Source: Ktedonobacter racemifer DSM 44963
GTDB lineage: Bacteria > Chloroflexota > Ktedonobacteria > Ktedonobacterales > Ktedonobacteraceae
Assembly: GCF_000178855.1 (NCBI RefSeq)
Contig: NZ_ADVG01000004.1
Coordinates: 1,178,001-1,242,000 of the forward strand
DNA: 64,000 bases
Direction: 5' to 3'
The notes under the pieces were generated by a model. The model was given only the letters and a program-made list of their open reading frames with translations, was not told where the DNA came from and made no database searches. The position numbers and the translations under genes were made by a program. How positions within the stretch are numbered: the stretch's first letter is position 1; each line of letters begins with the position of its first letter. Positions 43,821 to 53,594 of this stretch are shown in pieces.

Positions 43821-44020
43821 GAAATTATTTTTCTCCATCACTGCTGCCACCAATTAGTTTAGTCACACTCCATTTGTTGTAATCGATGTGTTAACGCTTT
43901 GTCAATGTTTTACAGATACAAATATACAACTAAATCTCTGCCTGAAAAGTAATAAAGATATAGTTATGTCTAGCACACGCGTAATATATGCTGACAAAAC
44001 GCTTGTGGAAGGTGGCAATT

Positions 44021-45342
44021 ATGACGCAAGAAGCAAATATCAATACCCAACAACGGGACTGGTGGACACAGGGCAGTACGCCTGTCCGTGCTAACGATTC
44101 GCATGTGACCTACCTGGTAGACGGCTGGCAGGCAATGTGGACCATATGTCGCCACTGTATCAAAGCACAGAAATACATCTATTTAGCCAACTGGGGTATG
44201 ACGGCTAAAATGGAGCTGGTGCGAGGCGATGACTATCTCGGCGGACCCGATGGCAGCCCCCAGCGGACAGCATTGATTGAGGGACTGCGCGTCGAGGGTT
44301 TCTCTGAGGCCTATATCCAGTTCTGGCTGACGCATAATCTCTCGGTTCAGGCCGTGCTGGGCTACGCGCGCAGCAAGGGAGTGGAGATAAAAGTGCTCCT
44401 CTGGCACAGCCAGAAGGCTTTTTCACACTACCAGCCGCTTGAGACAAAACAGGAGCTTGAAGCGGTTGGAGTACATTGCATCCTGGATGATAGCGCGCGG
44501 CCTGGTTCACCATCCCGTAGAGTCGCTGCATCAGAAGACGGCGGTCATCGATGGTACACATGCCTTTGTGGGTGGCGTGGATCTTCTGATTGAGAAACAG
44601 GGTGATTATGACCGCTGGGACACGCCCATGCACGCCTTCAATACTCCTCTCAGGCGCAACGAATAGCAGAAGACGCCACATCCCTGGCACGATGTCCACT
44701 CCCTCATTGAAGGCTGCGCCGCCGGGGATGTAGAGCTTAACTTCCGCCAGCGCTGGAACGATGTCGTCGCTCGCCAGCGCCTGGATACCAGCTTTACTAT
44801 TCCAGAACGCCCCTTGCCTTCACCTGTACAGGGGACGCAGACGATCCAGGTCGTGCGCACGATTCCACAGCATACTTACGATTTTGATCCCGATCCCGGT
44901 CTGCAAGACATCGCGCAGGTCTACGCTAAGGCCCTGGGCAATATTCAGCGCTTCGCCTATCTGGAGAATCAGTATCTCTGGCTGCGCGCCTTTATCGGCG
45001 TCGACCTGCCCCTGATGGGTTCCGACAGTCCGGACATGGAGACAAACCTACGCACCCTGGGGGCTGCGCTCCTGCGTGGGGCCTTCGCCAGTATCATCCT
45101 GCCCGACCATCCCAATGTTGGACGCGCCTTCAGCGACGCCGGTCTACAGCGCTTACACGCTGAGGCGCCCCGGGCCTTTGAGGAGGGGCGTTTTGAGGCC
45201 TTCTGCCTCGGCAGTAGTGGTCAGATTGATGGTAAGACACATTACCGCCCCATCTACGTACACGCCAAGGTAGCCATCATCGACGACCTCTGGTCAACTG
45301 TAGGGTCCGCCAATCTCAACAATCGTGGGATGCGCGACGATA
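44021..45342 (+). pseudogene. Phospholipase D-like protein, 5' part, interrupted
   Basis: The reading frames match the intact homologue at 51827-53503 residue for residue: DWWTQGSTPVRANDSHVTYL, HHPVESLHQKTAVIDGTHAF (first HKD motif) and YVHAKVAIIDDLWSTVGSAN (second HKD), ending at LNNRGMRDD. A one-base indel near 44500 shifts the frame before the first HKD, and CAG has become TAG at 44664-44666. At 45342 the gene stops matching; its continuation (TEINVAVLDSRLARN) is found at 54127, 8.78 kb away. The original start ATG 44021 has GGAAGGTGG upstream. Confidence 0.93.
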
Positions 45343-45618
45343 TACAAGCCCCCACTCGGTGCTTGTTGAAGTCATAGAAAGTCCCTTCTCCCAGATGAAT
45401 TGATAGTCTCTAACACAAAAATTTGCGTCATGAGGCGTGTACTTCTTACTAAAATCGTGCCTGTTCCGTACAATCCCTAGCACATACCCTCTATTTCTAA
45501 TGGCTTGCCAGGTTCTTGTATCCAGGTGTTCCATAAGTTCATCCTTACTAGCGGTGAGCAAGTTTTCTTTGAGGTATTCAACCTCCTCTGGTATCCAGCG
45601 TGGTACTTTTTCCTCCTC
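45343..45618 (-). pseudogene. Myb/SANT-like DNA-binding fragment at insertion left end
   Basis: A minus-strand frame without a proper start codon reads VPRWIPEEVEYLKENLLTAS, KDELMEHLDTRTWQAIRNRG and YVLGIVRNRHDFSKKYTPHD. The W..EE..YLKEN...LxxxLxxRTWxAIxxRGxxLG pattern is that of Myb/SANT-like or HNH-associated DNA-binding domains. It is truncated at the insertion boundary, where the frame runs on into the phospholipase D gene, and is preceded by a stop codon (45619-45621). Confidence 0.5.
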
Positions 45619-45633
45619 TCATAACAGATACAT

Positions 45634-46275
45634 TCGTTCTTTGGTGCTCCCACCTCATGGCGCACTGGGCGTTGCTCTCCCACATGAGGCTGTGGGGTTG
45701 GGTGAGGAACAGGCAGGGTGGACGTTTCAGCCAGATCACCCATCCCCAGCAATTTCCAAAGATATTGCCGACGGCTGGCAGTGTAATGTAACTCTTGCTC
45801 ACCCGCTGTTGCTTCCATCGCCATGCTTTCACACTGCGCCAAAGGCAACGCGCATTCCTGGATGCGTTCCAATATAAGCTTGTCCAATCCCTCTGCCAGA
45901 CTGGCAGCAACCGCTCGGACAAGCCAATCTTTCAGGACACCGATGCAGCCAATACTCCGCTCATAAAAATAGGGCCAGTATTGCACCAACGCCTCGATAT
46001 CGGTCTCCAGAGGAACCTGGCCCAGAAGTGTCACCAGAGCGCGTTGAAAGGCTTCTTGGTCCGGCTGGTGCTGGTAGTGATACCGAGGAAAATGCAGTTC
46101 CAGGCCGCGGCGTGCCGTTTGTCCGTTCAGTTTTCGCATGGCCAGGAGTTCATAGGTTCCCACAAGAACGTGCAAGACCCCAGTGGTGTTGGTCATACTT
46201 TTGAGCCAATCCAATTGGTCGATGAGTTTGATCCCGCTGGCCAACTTGTGGGCAGTCAAAGAACGCTTGTGGATG
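45634..46275 (-). pseudogene. TniB/TnsC-like transposition ATPase fragment, copy A
   Basis: The minus strand encodes the C-terminal half of an AAA+ transposition regulator: KLIDQLDWLKSMTNTTGVLH, VLVGTYELLAMRKLNGQTAR, GLELHFPRYHYQHQPDQ and FYERSIGCIGVLKDWLVRA. This is the sensor-1 and lid region of TniB/TnsC-type ATPases; the Walker A and B parts are missing. Its upstream side is replaced by IS982 DNA. Bases 45634-46143 recur almost unchanged at 51122-51630. Confidence 0.7.
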
Positions 46276-46901
46276 CTCTTGCGCGACCAACTGATTCTGG
46301 CCGACGAACAGACAGCCATCGTGGATAGCTGTGGCATCCGGTCTGCCGCTTTGCACGAGCGACGCGCTGCCGGATCTTCCGTGGGCAGGCTCGCTATGGC
46401 TGGGACCCGGTGCAAAAACAACGCTTTTATGGTTTCGCTTGCATGCTCGCATGTGCTGGCAAGGGTTGATTACCCAGATGGAACTGGCTCCGGCCAATGA
46501 ACATGAGGGAGCGGTCGTCGAAGAACTGGTTGAAGGGACCAGTGGCTTGCTCTTGGGCGACCGCAATTATTGGCTGCCTGAGGTTCAGCAGCGTCTACGC
46601 GTGCAAGGCATTTTCTTGCAGGCGCCCTTCAAAAAGCCGCAGTCGCCCAAGGCGAAAGCCTATGAGAGCCGTGTCCACGGTCGGGTACGCTATCGGATCG
46701 AGACGGTCTTTGCTCAGCTGATTGATTACGGCGATTGGAAGCGCATGTGGGCCAGAGATCTCTGGCACCGGCGCAGTCGTCTTCTGCGTGTGGTTATCAT
46801 GCACGCGCTTTGCCTGTTTCTCAATCAGCAACATGACCGTCCGTCCCTTCAATTCGCTGGGTTAATCGCCTAGCAAAAAACTTGCACATCGGGTTAGTTA
46901 C
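46270..46901 (+). pseudogene. IS982-family transposase, 3' part with right terminal repeat
   Basis: The plus strand reads ADEQTAIVDSCGI, then (after single-base losses near 46340 and 46435) ELAPANEHEGAVVEELVEGT, LLLGDRNYWLPEVQQRLRVQ, RYRIETVFAQLIDYGDWKRM and WHRRSRLLRVVIMHALCLFL, which is the C-terminal two-thirds of an IS982 transposase. The stop is at 46873 and the terminal repeat (AACTTGCACATCGGGTTAG core) ends at 46901. The N-terminal third is missing; a separate N-terminal piece lies at 50560-50796. Confidence 0.85.
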
Positions 46902-47151
46902 CTTCTTTTTCTATTATCGGCAGCCGAGAAAAAGGATTTACACTCACACTGGCAGAGCTATTTTGGAGTTGCCGAGTTTCTCTGTTTCTCTACGCTATAA
47001 ACAGGACCTTTGGCTATGAAATACGTTGTGCGAGCCATGGATATGTTTAAATCGTTTTTATGAATGGATAGTTTCATAAATCAGCGAGAACGGAGTTTTA
47101 AACTGGAATGAAACTTCTCCTACAGATATTTTAGAAAAAGGGAACGTTAAG
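46902..47151. other. Intergenic region upstream of membrane glycosyltransferase
   Basis: These 250 bases begin right after the IS982 terminal repeat and hold no recognisable gene, hairpin or consensus promoter. AAAAAGGGAACG shortly before 47152 serves as the probable RBS. Confidence 0.5.
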
Positions 47152-48510
47152 ATGCTTTCAGAAAAACAAGCCGGAGTGGAGACTCGGCTTTCCTATTATT
47201 TAGGCGCTTTTCTTCTTCTTATCATTATTGGTGTCGTGGGCATCTATTACCTGAATGCCCCTTTTGTTGAATTTGGGCCAGATACATATGGCTATCTTGG
47301 AGCCGTACATCAACTGCAAACAACGGGTAATCCAGTGAACTATTTTCGTCTCCCGACTTATTCGATCTTTATCTTAGGAGTTTATGCCTTTACCCACCAG
47401 GGGAATTTAATGGCAGTCAGCATCGTCCAGGGGATACTCTTCATCTGCGCAGTGGCCGAGATCTACCTGCTTACCCTTCTGATAACTCGGCGGCCATGGA
47501 TTGCATTTCTTGTTGGTTTGCTGGTTGGGACCAATATTTTTCTTCTGTACAGCGCGAAGCTCATCATGGCGGAAGGACTTTCCCTCTGGCTTCTCACGAC
47601 GGTTATGCTCAACGCTATTGTCTTTCTCAAAACCCTTCGCCCGCTCTTTCTCTGGATAAGCTCCGGTTGCCTCTTATTCCTCCTCTTTGCCCGCCCTGAA
47701 TGGGTGCTTTTCCCCTGTTTGCTTTTTCTCATTCTCATTGTCTTTACCTGGAAAAAGCTGCCCAGGCGAACGATCGCCCTGCCGGTGATAAGCTCGTTGG
47801 CGGTCATGTACCTTCTCATTGGAGGCTATATCTATGCCAATGCCAGGATAAATAATGTTGCCAGCCTCTCAACAGTCACGAATATGAATCTCATAGGGAA
47901 AGTACTACAATATCGAATGCAAGATGAAACGCCGTACAACCCATACTTGAGCCATATCTATGACGACTATCTTCGCCAGGGTCACGCCAGTCCTTTCTAC
48001 ATCGCTAGTCATGCTCCGGGTATTGGTGACCATTACGCTCAAGCCTCTGCTGATTGGGCAAAAAATATTATTCTCCACCACCCAGTAGAATTTCTGATGA
48101 AATCCGTTCCTCTCTTTTTTACATCTTTATATTACTACCCTGCACCTAGTATTCCCCATATAGCGCCTGGAAAATTTGTAAACATCATCAATCCTCTTTT
48201 GTTGATACAGCTACGCCTTTCTACCACAAATATTCTTTTCCCGCTCTGTGCGCTCATCTGGCTTACCCTCTGCTGCTATCGAAAGACACGACATGCTTTT
48301 GGTGTTCAGACAATGGGGTTACTCGTGCTTACTGTTGTCTACGCGGTGATCATCACCACGCTCGGTAGTTACTCTGAAAGTGAATATCCGCGTATACACG
48401 TTATCTTTGACCCATTGATCACTCTTGTCGTTTGGGGGTCTTTTGGTTTGGGCATCTATCAACTCTTATCGTTCCTCCGCGGAAGAAAGAAAGCCGGCTT
48501 TTCTCGATAA
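47152..48510 (+). CDS. Multi-pass membrane protein, GT-C-type glycosyltransferase-like
   Basis: The 452-residue protein has about eleven hydrophobic segments. After the first helix comes an acidic loop (EFGPDTYGYLGAVHQLQTTG), followed by RLPTYSIFILGVYAF; this Asp-containing first loop and the layout resemble ArnT/PMT-like GT-C enzymes, which move sugars from polyprenyl phosphates on the outer face of the membrane. A short basic tail (RGRKKAGFSR) ends it. Function is inferred from topology. It is cargo within the 8.78-kb insertion and lies upstream of a UDP-galactopyranose-mutase-like gene. Confidence 0.65.
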   Translation: MLSEKQAGVETRLSYYLGAFLLLIIIGVVGIYYLNAPFVEFGPDTYGYLGAVHQLQTTGNPVNYFRLPTYSIFILGVYAFTHQGNLMAVSIVQGILFICAVAEIYLLTLLITRRPWIAFLVGLLVGTNIFLLYSAKLIMAEGLSLWLLTTVMLNAIVFLKTLRPLFLWISSGCLLFLLFARPEWVLFPCLLFLILIVFTWKKLPRRTIALPVISSLAVMYLLIGGYIYANARINNVASLSTVTNMNLIGKVLQYRMQDETPYNPYLSHIYDDYLRQGHASPFYIASHAPGIGDHYAQASADWAKNIILHHPVEFLMKSVPLFFTSLYYYPAPSIPHIAPGKFVNIINPLLLIQLRLSTTNILFPLCALIWLTLCCYRKTRHAFGVQTMGLLVLTVVYAVIITTLGSYSESEYPRIHVIFDPLITLVVWGSFGLGIYQLLSFLRGRKKAGFSR

Positions 48511-48571
48511 AAAGAAGCCCGAAGCGTTTCCGCTAAGTCGAACATCGTCCATTGATGCATAGAAGTTTGCG

Positions 48572-48599
48572 GGCTCCAGAAATCTCATTTTCTGGAGCC
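48572..48599 (+). terminator. Intrinsic terminator after membrane glycosyltransferase
   Basis: GGCTCCAGAAA (48572-48582) pairs with TTTCTGGAGCC (48589-48599) over 11 bp with a 6-nt loop, followed by TTTGTTT. A classic rho-independent terminator. Confidence 0.85.
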
Positions 48600-48866
48600 T
48601 TTGTTTCTCACAAGAATTCCCAGATCCTGGTCAGAAGTCCTATATATTGACTGTGAACTATGTATATCACCTATAATATACCGGAGCTTAGCTAAGTACA
48701 TCTGTATGACTTCTGCTGCATGTCGCATCTCAGTGAGAAACATATACCTCTCAGAAGTTGCTTGAATGTATTCAGTGCTGTGTTCCTCAACAAAGCCAGG
48801 ACTTGTAGAATTATACAGCCTTACGTTTAATAGTGCCATCAACGAAAAAAGGAACATAGTATTCAT
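48585..48866 (-). CDS. Possible small protein, 93 aa (uncertain)
   Basis: An open frame on the minus strand begins MNTMFLFSLMALLNVRLYNS, with AAGGACAGTGCCT before the ATG. It could be a short exported or membrane-anchored protein, but no family is recognised, and its 3' end overlaps a terminator for the opposite strand. It lies in a 417-bp gap that otherwise shows only that terminator. Confidence 0.22.
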   Translation of the reverse strand: MNTMFLFSLMALLNVRLYNSTSPGFVEEHSTEYIQATSERYMFLTEMRHAAEVIQMYLAKLRYIIGDIHSSQSIYRTSDQDLGILVRNKGSRK

Positions 48867-48927
48867 AGGCACTGTCCTTATTCGATGTGACTGATTATGT
48901 GATCTAAATTGTTAGAGAGGCTTGATT

Positions 48928-50481
48928 ATGTCCTTGATCTCTTCGTACGCTGGTGATTCAGCTTCGCCCCAGATGCAAGATGCATCCTCCTCCGCGGAAC
49001 AGGCCCAGAAACACGTAGTAATTATGGGAGCAGGCCCTGCTGGCTTAACGGCTGCCTATGAGCTGGTAGTACATCAACAGGTAGGTGTTACAGTCTTAGA
49101 AAAGGATCCCTGCTACGTCGGCGGTATCTCACGCACCGTCGAACACGACGGCTATCGTTTTGATATCGGCGGCCATCGATTTTTCTCCAAGAGTACCGAG
49201 ATCGAAAATTTGTGGACCGAGATTATGGGCAAGGATCTCCTCGTTCGCCCCCGCCTCTCCCGCATCGTCTACAAAGGGAAATATTTCGATTATCCTCTCA
49301 AGGCCGCCAATGCGCTTTTTGGTCTGGGACCCATCGAAACCATCCGTTGCATCAGCAGTTATATCAAAGCGCGCCTCGCTCCCACTCGCAATCCCAGAAA
49401 CCTTGAGGAATGGGTGACCAACCAGTTCGGCAAACGCCTGTTCCAGATTTTCTTCAAAACCTATACTGAAAAGGTCTGGGGGATCAGTACCACAGAATTG
49501 TCCGCCGACTGGGCTGCTCAACGCATCAAAGGGCTGAGTCTGTCGTCCGCCATCAAAAACGCCTTGCTGCCCAACAAGAAGACCAAAAAAGGCGGTGAGG
49601 TGATCAAAACCCTGATTGATGAGTTCCGCTATCCACGCCGTGGTCCAGGCGAACTGTGGGAACGGACAGCATCGATCATTGGAAAGCATGGTTATCCGGT
49701 GAAGATGGGCAAAGAGATCGTCAGCATTCAGCACGATGGCAAACAGGTCACAGGCGTCATCAGCTGCGATACCAAGGGCAACACGATGATGGAACATGGC
49801 TCGCACTATATTTCGACGCTGCCGATGCGCGAGCTAGTTTATGCCTTTGATCCCCCGCTGCCCGCTCATATTCGTCAGGCAGCCGATAAATTGAAGTATC
49901 GAGATTTTTTAACGGTAGCATTGATTGTCGACCGGGCGGAAATGTTTCCTGATAACTGGATCTATCTGCACGATCCCGATATTGTAGCCGGGCGTATTCA
50001 GAACTTCAAAAACTGGAGTCCCGACATGGTGCCCGACGCCAGTAAAACCTGCCTGGGTCTGGAATACTTCTGCTTTGAGGGTGATGGTTTGTGGACCTCG
50101 AGCGACGAGGATCTGGTGAAGCTCGGTGGTAAGGATCTACTCAAGCTCAAAATGTGCAAGCCCGAAGAGATCCTTGGAGGATTTGTCGTGCGCCAGCCAA
50201 AGGCTTATCCTGTCTACAATGATGAGTATAAGACGCACGTACGTACCATCCGTGATTACCTGGAGGCGCATGCCCCCAATCTGCAACTGGTCGGACGCAA
50301 TGGCATGCACCATTACAACAACCAGGACCATTCGATGATGAGTGCGCTGTGTGCTGCACGCAATATCGCTGTCAACGCAAATCTGGACCCCTGGAGTGTC
50401 AACACTGACGCTGAATATCACGAGGGAACCCGTGACGTCGAAGATCTATCGGGGCGACTCGTGCCGCAGCGAGCTAAGTAG
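48928..50481 (+). CDS. FAD-dependent oxidoreductase, UDP-galactopyranose-mutase/amine-oxidase-like
   Basis: This protein of about 517 residues has the FAD motif HVVIMGAGPAGLTAAYELV, VTVLEKDPCYVGGISRT and the DGYRFDIGGHRFFSKS segment. Further on it has YTEKVWGISTTELSADWAAQ and, at the C-terminus, LVGRNGMHHYNNQDHSMMSA for FAD contact. This class, often found in polysaccharide and O-antigen loci, includes UDP-galactopyranose mutase relatives. Together with the preceding GT-C protein it suggests cell-envelope glycan modification. The ATG at 48928 follows GAGAGG. Cargo within the 8.78-kb insertion. Confidence 0.8.
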   Translation: MSLISSYAGDSASPQMQDASSSAEQAQKHVVIMGAGPAGLTAAYELVVHQQVGVTVLEKDPCYVGGISRTVEHDGYRFDIGGHRFFSKSTEIENLWTEIMGKDLLVRPRLSRIVYKGKYFDYPLKAANALFGLGPIETIRCISSYIKARLAPTRNPRNLEEWVTNQFGKRLFQIFFKTYTEKVWGISTTELSADWAAQRIKGLSLSSAIKNALLPNKKTKKGGEVIKTLIDEFRYPRRGPGELWERTASIIGKHGYPVKMGKEIVSIQHDGKQVTGVISCDTKGNTMMEHGSHYISTLPMRELVYAFDPPLPAHIRQAADKLKYRDFLTVALIVDRAEMFPDNWIYLHDPDIVAGRIQNFKNWSPDMVPDASKTCLGLEYFCFEGDGLWTSSDEDLVKLGGKDLLKLKMCKPEEILGGFVVRQPKAYPVYNDEYKTHVRTIRDYLEAHAPNLQLVGRNGMHHYNNQDHSMMSALCAARNIAVNANLDPWSVNTDAEYHEGTRDVEDLSGRLVPQRAK

Positions 50482-50559
50482 GAATTAGCCACGGACGAGA
50501 CCGACCCATGAAGGGCAGAGAGTTTGCCGAGCTTACCTTTCTCTGTTCTAAAAAGGTGT

Positions 50560-50796
50560 GTAACTAACTCGATGTGCAAGTTTTTGGCTTGCCAAAGAAG
50601 GTTCATGAGGTCTACCCTCCTCAAAGAGATGACAAAGCTTTCGAGGAGGAGACTCATGAACCTGGACGACTTGATTATCACATGTTTCTGTGTGATTGAC
50701 GACCTCTTGCCACAGGTCTTGGAAGGCAAGCGCCTGCGACAACGGGGTCCAATGCCCAAAGTGACGGATAGCGAAGTATCTGTGATTTGCCAATGA
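50560..50796 (+). pseudogene. IS982-family element, 5' end with truncated transposase
   Basis: The left terminal repeat GTAACTAACTCGATGTGCAA (50560-50579) matches the reverse complement of the repeat at 46875-46901 with one mismatch. An ATG at 50656 starts MNLDDLIITCFCVIDDLLPQ, VLEGKRLRQRGPMPKVTDSE and ends after VSVICQ. This is the N-terminal sixth of an IS982 transposase; the rest is missing. Immediately after it (50797-50925) is a short stretch with no identifiable gene. Confidence 0.85.
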
Positions 50797-50925
50797 TCTT
50801 GACCAAAATGGACATGATATGATTCAAAAACGCGATGGACAAGATATGGTTCCATTTGATATGGTGGTTCTCATTACCTTCTACTTCTTGGCCTGGATGA
50901 GCACCCACCCTCTACTTTGTTTGAT

Positions 50926-51630
50926 TCAGCGCTCAATGGTCTGCGCACGTCTTCTGGTAATCGTCTGATGTGATGGGAAGAAAACGCTCTCGCCTTTGAT
51001 ACGCGCTGTCCAAATCGCACCACATTCGGGACACTGAACTTTTGCCACCCCTGCTTGCTGTAATTCAGATGGCGTAATGGCTATGTATTCGCCCGAGAAG
51101 GGGCAATGCCCTGTGATATTCTCGTTCTTTGGTGCTCCCACCTCATGGCGCACTGGGCGTTGCTCTCCCACATGAGGCTGTGGGGTTGGGTGAGGAACAG
51201 GCGGGGTGGACGTTTCAGCCAGATCACCCATCCCCAGCAATTTCTAAAGATATTGCCGACGGCTGGCAGTGTAATGTAACTCTTGCTCACCCGCTGTTGC
51301 TTCCATCGCCATGCTTTCATACTGCGCCAAAGGCAACGCGCATTCCTGGATGCGTTCCAATATAAGCTTGTCCAATCCCTCTGCCAGACTGGCAGCAACC
51401 GCTCGGACAAGCCAATCTTTCAGGACACCGATGCAGCCAATACTCCGCTCATAAAATAGGGCCAGTATTGCACCAACGCCTCGATATCGGTCTCCAGAGG
51501 AACCTGGCCCAGAAGTGTCACCAGAGCGCGTTGAAAGGCTTCTTGGTCCGGCTGGTGCTGGTAGTGATACCGAGGAAAATGCAGTTCCAGGCCGCGGCGT
51601 GCCGTTTGTCCGTTCAGTTTTCGCATGGCC
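50926..51630 (-). pseudogene. TniB/TnsC-like ATPase fragment, copy B, with C-terminal zinc ribbon
   Basis: Bases 51122-51630 repeat copy A (45634-46143) with about four differences, including one A fewer in an A-run near 51453 that breaks the frame after VQYWPYF. Unlike copy A, the frame continues past VGAPKNE into ENITGHCPFSGEYIAITPSE and VAKVQCPECGAIWTARIKGE, a small four-Cys-like zinc-ribbon module (only three Cys: HC, CPEC), and stops at 50926. The upstream side joins an IS630-like fragment at 51630. Confidence 0.7.
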
Positions 51631-51760
51631 TGACGGCTCCTTTGCTCACTCCAAGAGCGTGAGCAATATCCTTTTGTTGCCAACCTTGTTCATAGAGGTA
51701 CCAGGCACGTCGTCTTCGCCATTCGCGCCAATCGTGGACGAGTGGTTCGTGTTTGCTCAT
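51614..51760 (-). pseudogene. IS630-type transposase N-terminal HTH fragment
   Basis: From an ATG at 51760 the minus strand reads MSKHEPLVHDWREWRRRRAW and YLYEQGWQQKDIAHALGVSK, then GAVRPCEN and stop. The first 43 residues are a typical IS630-family helix-turn-helix (...KDIAxxLGVSxGAVxxW). At the point where VSQW would follow, the sequence switches to the TniB-like fragment, marking a recombination or insertion junction. Confidence 0.7.
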
Positions 51761-51826
51761 ACCACCAGTGTACTCCGGACCTCTCTTTGTTTAGCTAGTT
51801 CTGCTGAGATCAATAAGAGATTCCAG

Positions 51827-53503
51827 TCAATTTTCCGGTTCTTCAAGCCAACCATGCTCTTCACGAAATGGTAATCCTTGATACTGTGCTTCTTCTTGTG
51901 TCAGATAGGGGAGGAGGTGACCAATCAAGGGCTGGTTCGCCTGGTAACGTCGAAGATTTTCCCAGGCCCGCTCATGCATTAGGCGCATGGCTACGAGTGG
52001 ATCACCAAGTATCCCTTTCAGGGAATGGAGCAACTGCTCTGCGTGTGTACGCTCATCTGTTGATTGATATTGTTTTCCAATTAGTCGTGAAAGTGCAAGA
52101 AGATCATCACCCGGCACAAGTCCCAGATGTTCAGCCTGAAGAGAAATGCGCAAAGCTTGTGCGAGATCGGCGTCAAGTACCGCAATATTTAATTCAGTAT
52201 CATCTGCCATTCCCCTATTATTCAAATTACCTGAACCAATGGTACACCAGCGGTCGTCTACTACTACGACTTTGGCATGGACATAAATTGGGCGATAATG
52301 TTCACGACCTTGCTCACGTGTAAAAGTTCCCAGGCAGAAGGGTTCCAGCCTTCCCTCTTCAACTGCTTCCGGGGCTTCAGCACGCAGTTGTGCTAATCCA
52401 GCATCGGTAAAGGCACGCCCAACATTGGGATGATCAGGTAAGATCAGCGCCATTGCAGCGCCATGTCTCAGGGCCGTGCTCAGATTGCGAATGTTTTGTT
52501 CCATCTCTGGGCTATCAGTGCCAGCAAATGGGATATCGATGCCGTAGAAAGCATGGAGCCAAAAGTATTGATTTTCCAGGTAGATGAAGCGTTGAATATT
52601 CCTGGTAGCCTTTTGGTACACCTGGGCGATGCCACGGATAATGGGAGGAGGGAAGCGATAAGTATGCTGTGGAATAGTGCGTACAACTTGCAAAATACTG
52701 GCGGAGTCCACTTCAGGTGGTAGTGAATGCTCTGGAACGAGGAGTGACTGATTCAGCCTATGGAGTTCTACCACATCATTCCAGCGTTGACGAAAATTGG
52801 TCTCAACGTCGGCAGCGGCTGGCCCTTCAATGAGTGCGTGCGCGTCATGCCACGGATGCGGAGTAGTTCCCTGCTGGTTGCGCCGTAGCGGTGTTGTGAA
52901 AGGATGTTCTGGCGTATCCCAACGATCATAGTCTCCCGCTTTTTCGATAAGTGGATCGACTCCTCCGGCGAAAGCATGGGTGCCGTCAACTATTGAATTT
53001 TTTTGATGGAGCGATTCAATGGGATGGTGGAGGATACCTTGTGCGCTATCGTCAAGGATACAGGTGATACCTCTTTGGGTAAGTTGTTGATAGGCTGCTT
53101 CTGGCTCGTAGTGTGAGAAAAGATTGCTACATTTCCAGAGCAACACTTTGACCTCAACACCTTTCTGTACTGCATAGGCAAGGACATTTTCTACTGACAG
53201 TGATTGTGTTCCCATCCAGAAGGCAATATCCGCTTCTGAAAAGCCTTCGGCTCGTAACTCTTCAACCAGAGTGTTTTGTGTTCCTGGTTTCCCCAGGTGA
53301 TCGGTGCCTCGCACAAGCTCCATCGCAGGTGTCATACCCCAGTTGGCGAGATAGATATAGTGCTGGGCCTTTACAAAGTGGCGGCACATTGTTAACAGTG
53401 CTGCACGGCCATCGATGAGATAGGTAACGCGAGATTTTGTGCGGACTGGCGCATCTCCTTCCGCCCACCATTGATCAGGAGAGTAATTCGTCTCAGATTG
53501 CAT
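51827..53503 (-). CDS. Phospholipase D-like protein, intact
   Basis: The 558-residue protein has two HKD motifs: HQKNSIVDGTHAFAGGVD (about residue 184) and HAKVVVVDDRWCTIGSGNLN (about residue 416), each with the trailing Gly-Gly/Gly-Ser. The N-terminal TMCRHFVKAQHYIYLANWGM segment and C-terminal SLQAEHLGLVPGDDLLALSR region complete the fold. PLD-family enzymes hydrolyse or transfer phosphodiesters; no signal peptide is visible. It is a paralogue of the interrupted gene at 44021/54127, lies inside the insertion and runs in the opposite direction. Confidence 0.92.
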   Translation of the reverse strand: MQSETNYSPDQWWAEGDAPVRTKSRVTYLIDGRAALLTMCRHFVKAQHYIYLANWGMTPAMELVRGTDHLGKPGTQNTLVEELRAEGFSEADIAFWMGTQSLSVENVLAYAVQKGVEVKVLLWKCSNLFSHYEPEAAYQQLTQRGITCILDDSAQGILHHPIESLHQKNSIVDGTHAFAGGVDPLIEKAGDYDRWDTPEHPFTTPLRRNQQGTTPHPWHDAHALIEGPAAADVETNFRQRWNDVVELHRLNQSLLVPEHSLPPEVDSASILQVVRTIPQHTYRFPPPIIRGIAQVYQKATRNIQRFIYLENQYFWLHAFYGIDIPFAGTDSPEMEQNIRNLSTALRHGAAMALILPDHPNVGRAFTDAGLAQLRAEAPEAVEEGRLEPFCLGTFTREQGREHYRPIYVHAKVVVVDDRWCTIGSGNLNNRGMADDTELNIAVLDADLAQALRISLQAEHLGLVPGDDLLALSRLIGKQYQSTDERTHAEQLLHSLKGILGDPLVAMRLMHERAWENLRRYQANQPLIGHLLPYLTQEEAQYQGLPFREEHGWLEEPEN

Positions 53504-53594
53504 TTGAGTTCCTTTCAGTTGTCAATCCTATGCGCTTTTCATAAATATTTTCGACATGGAGAGTAATTTCGTTCACGAAACGATTCCAAACAAT

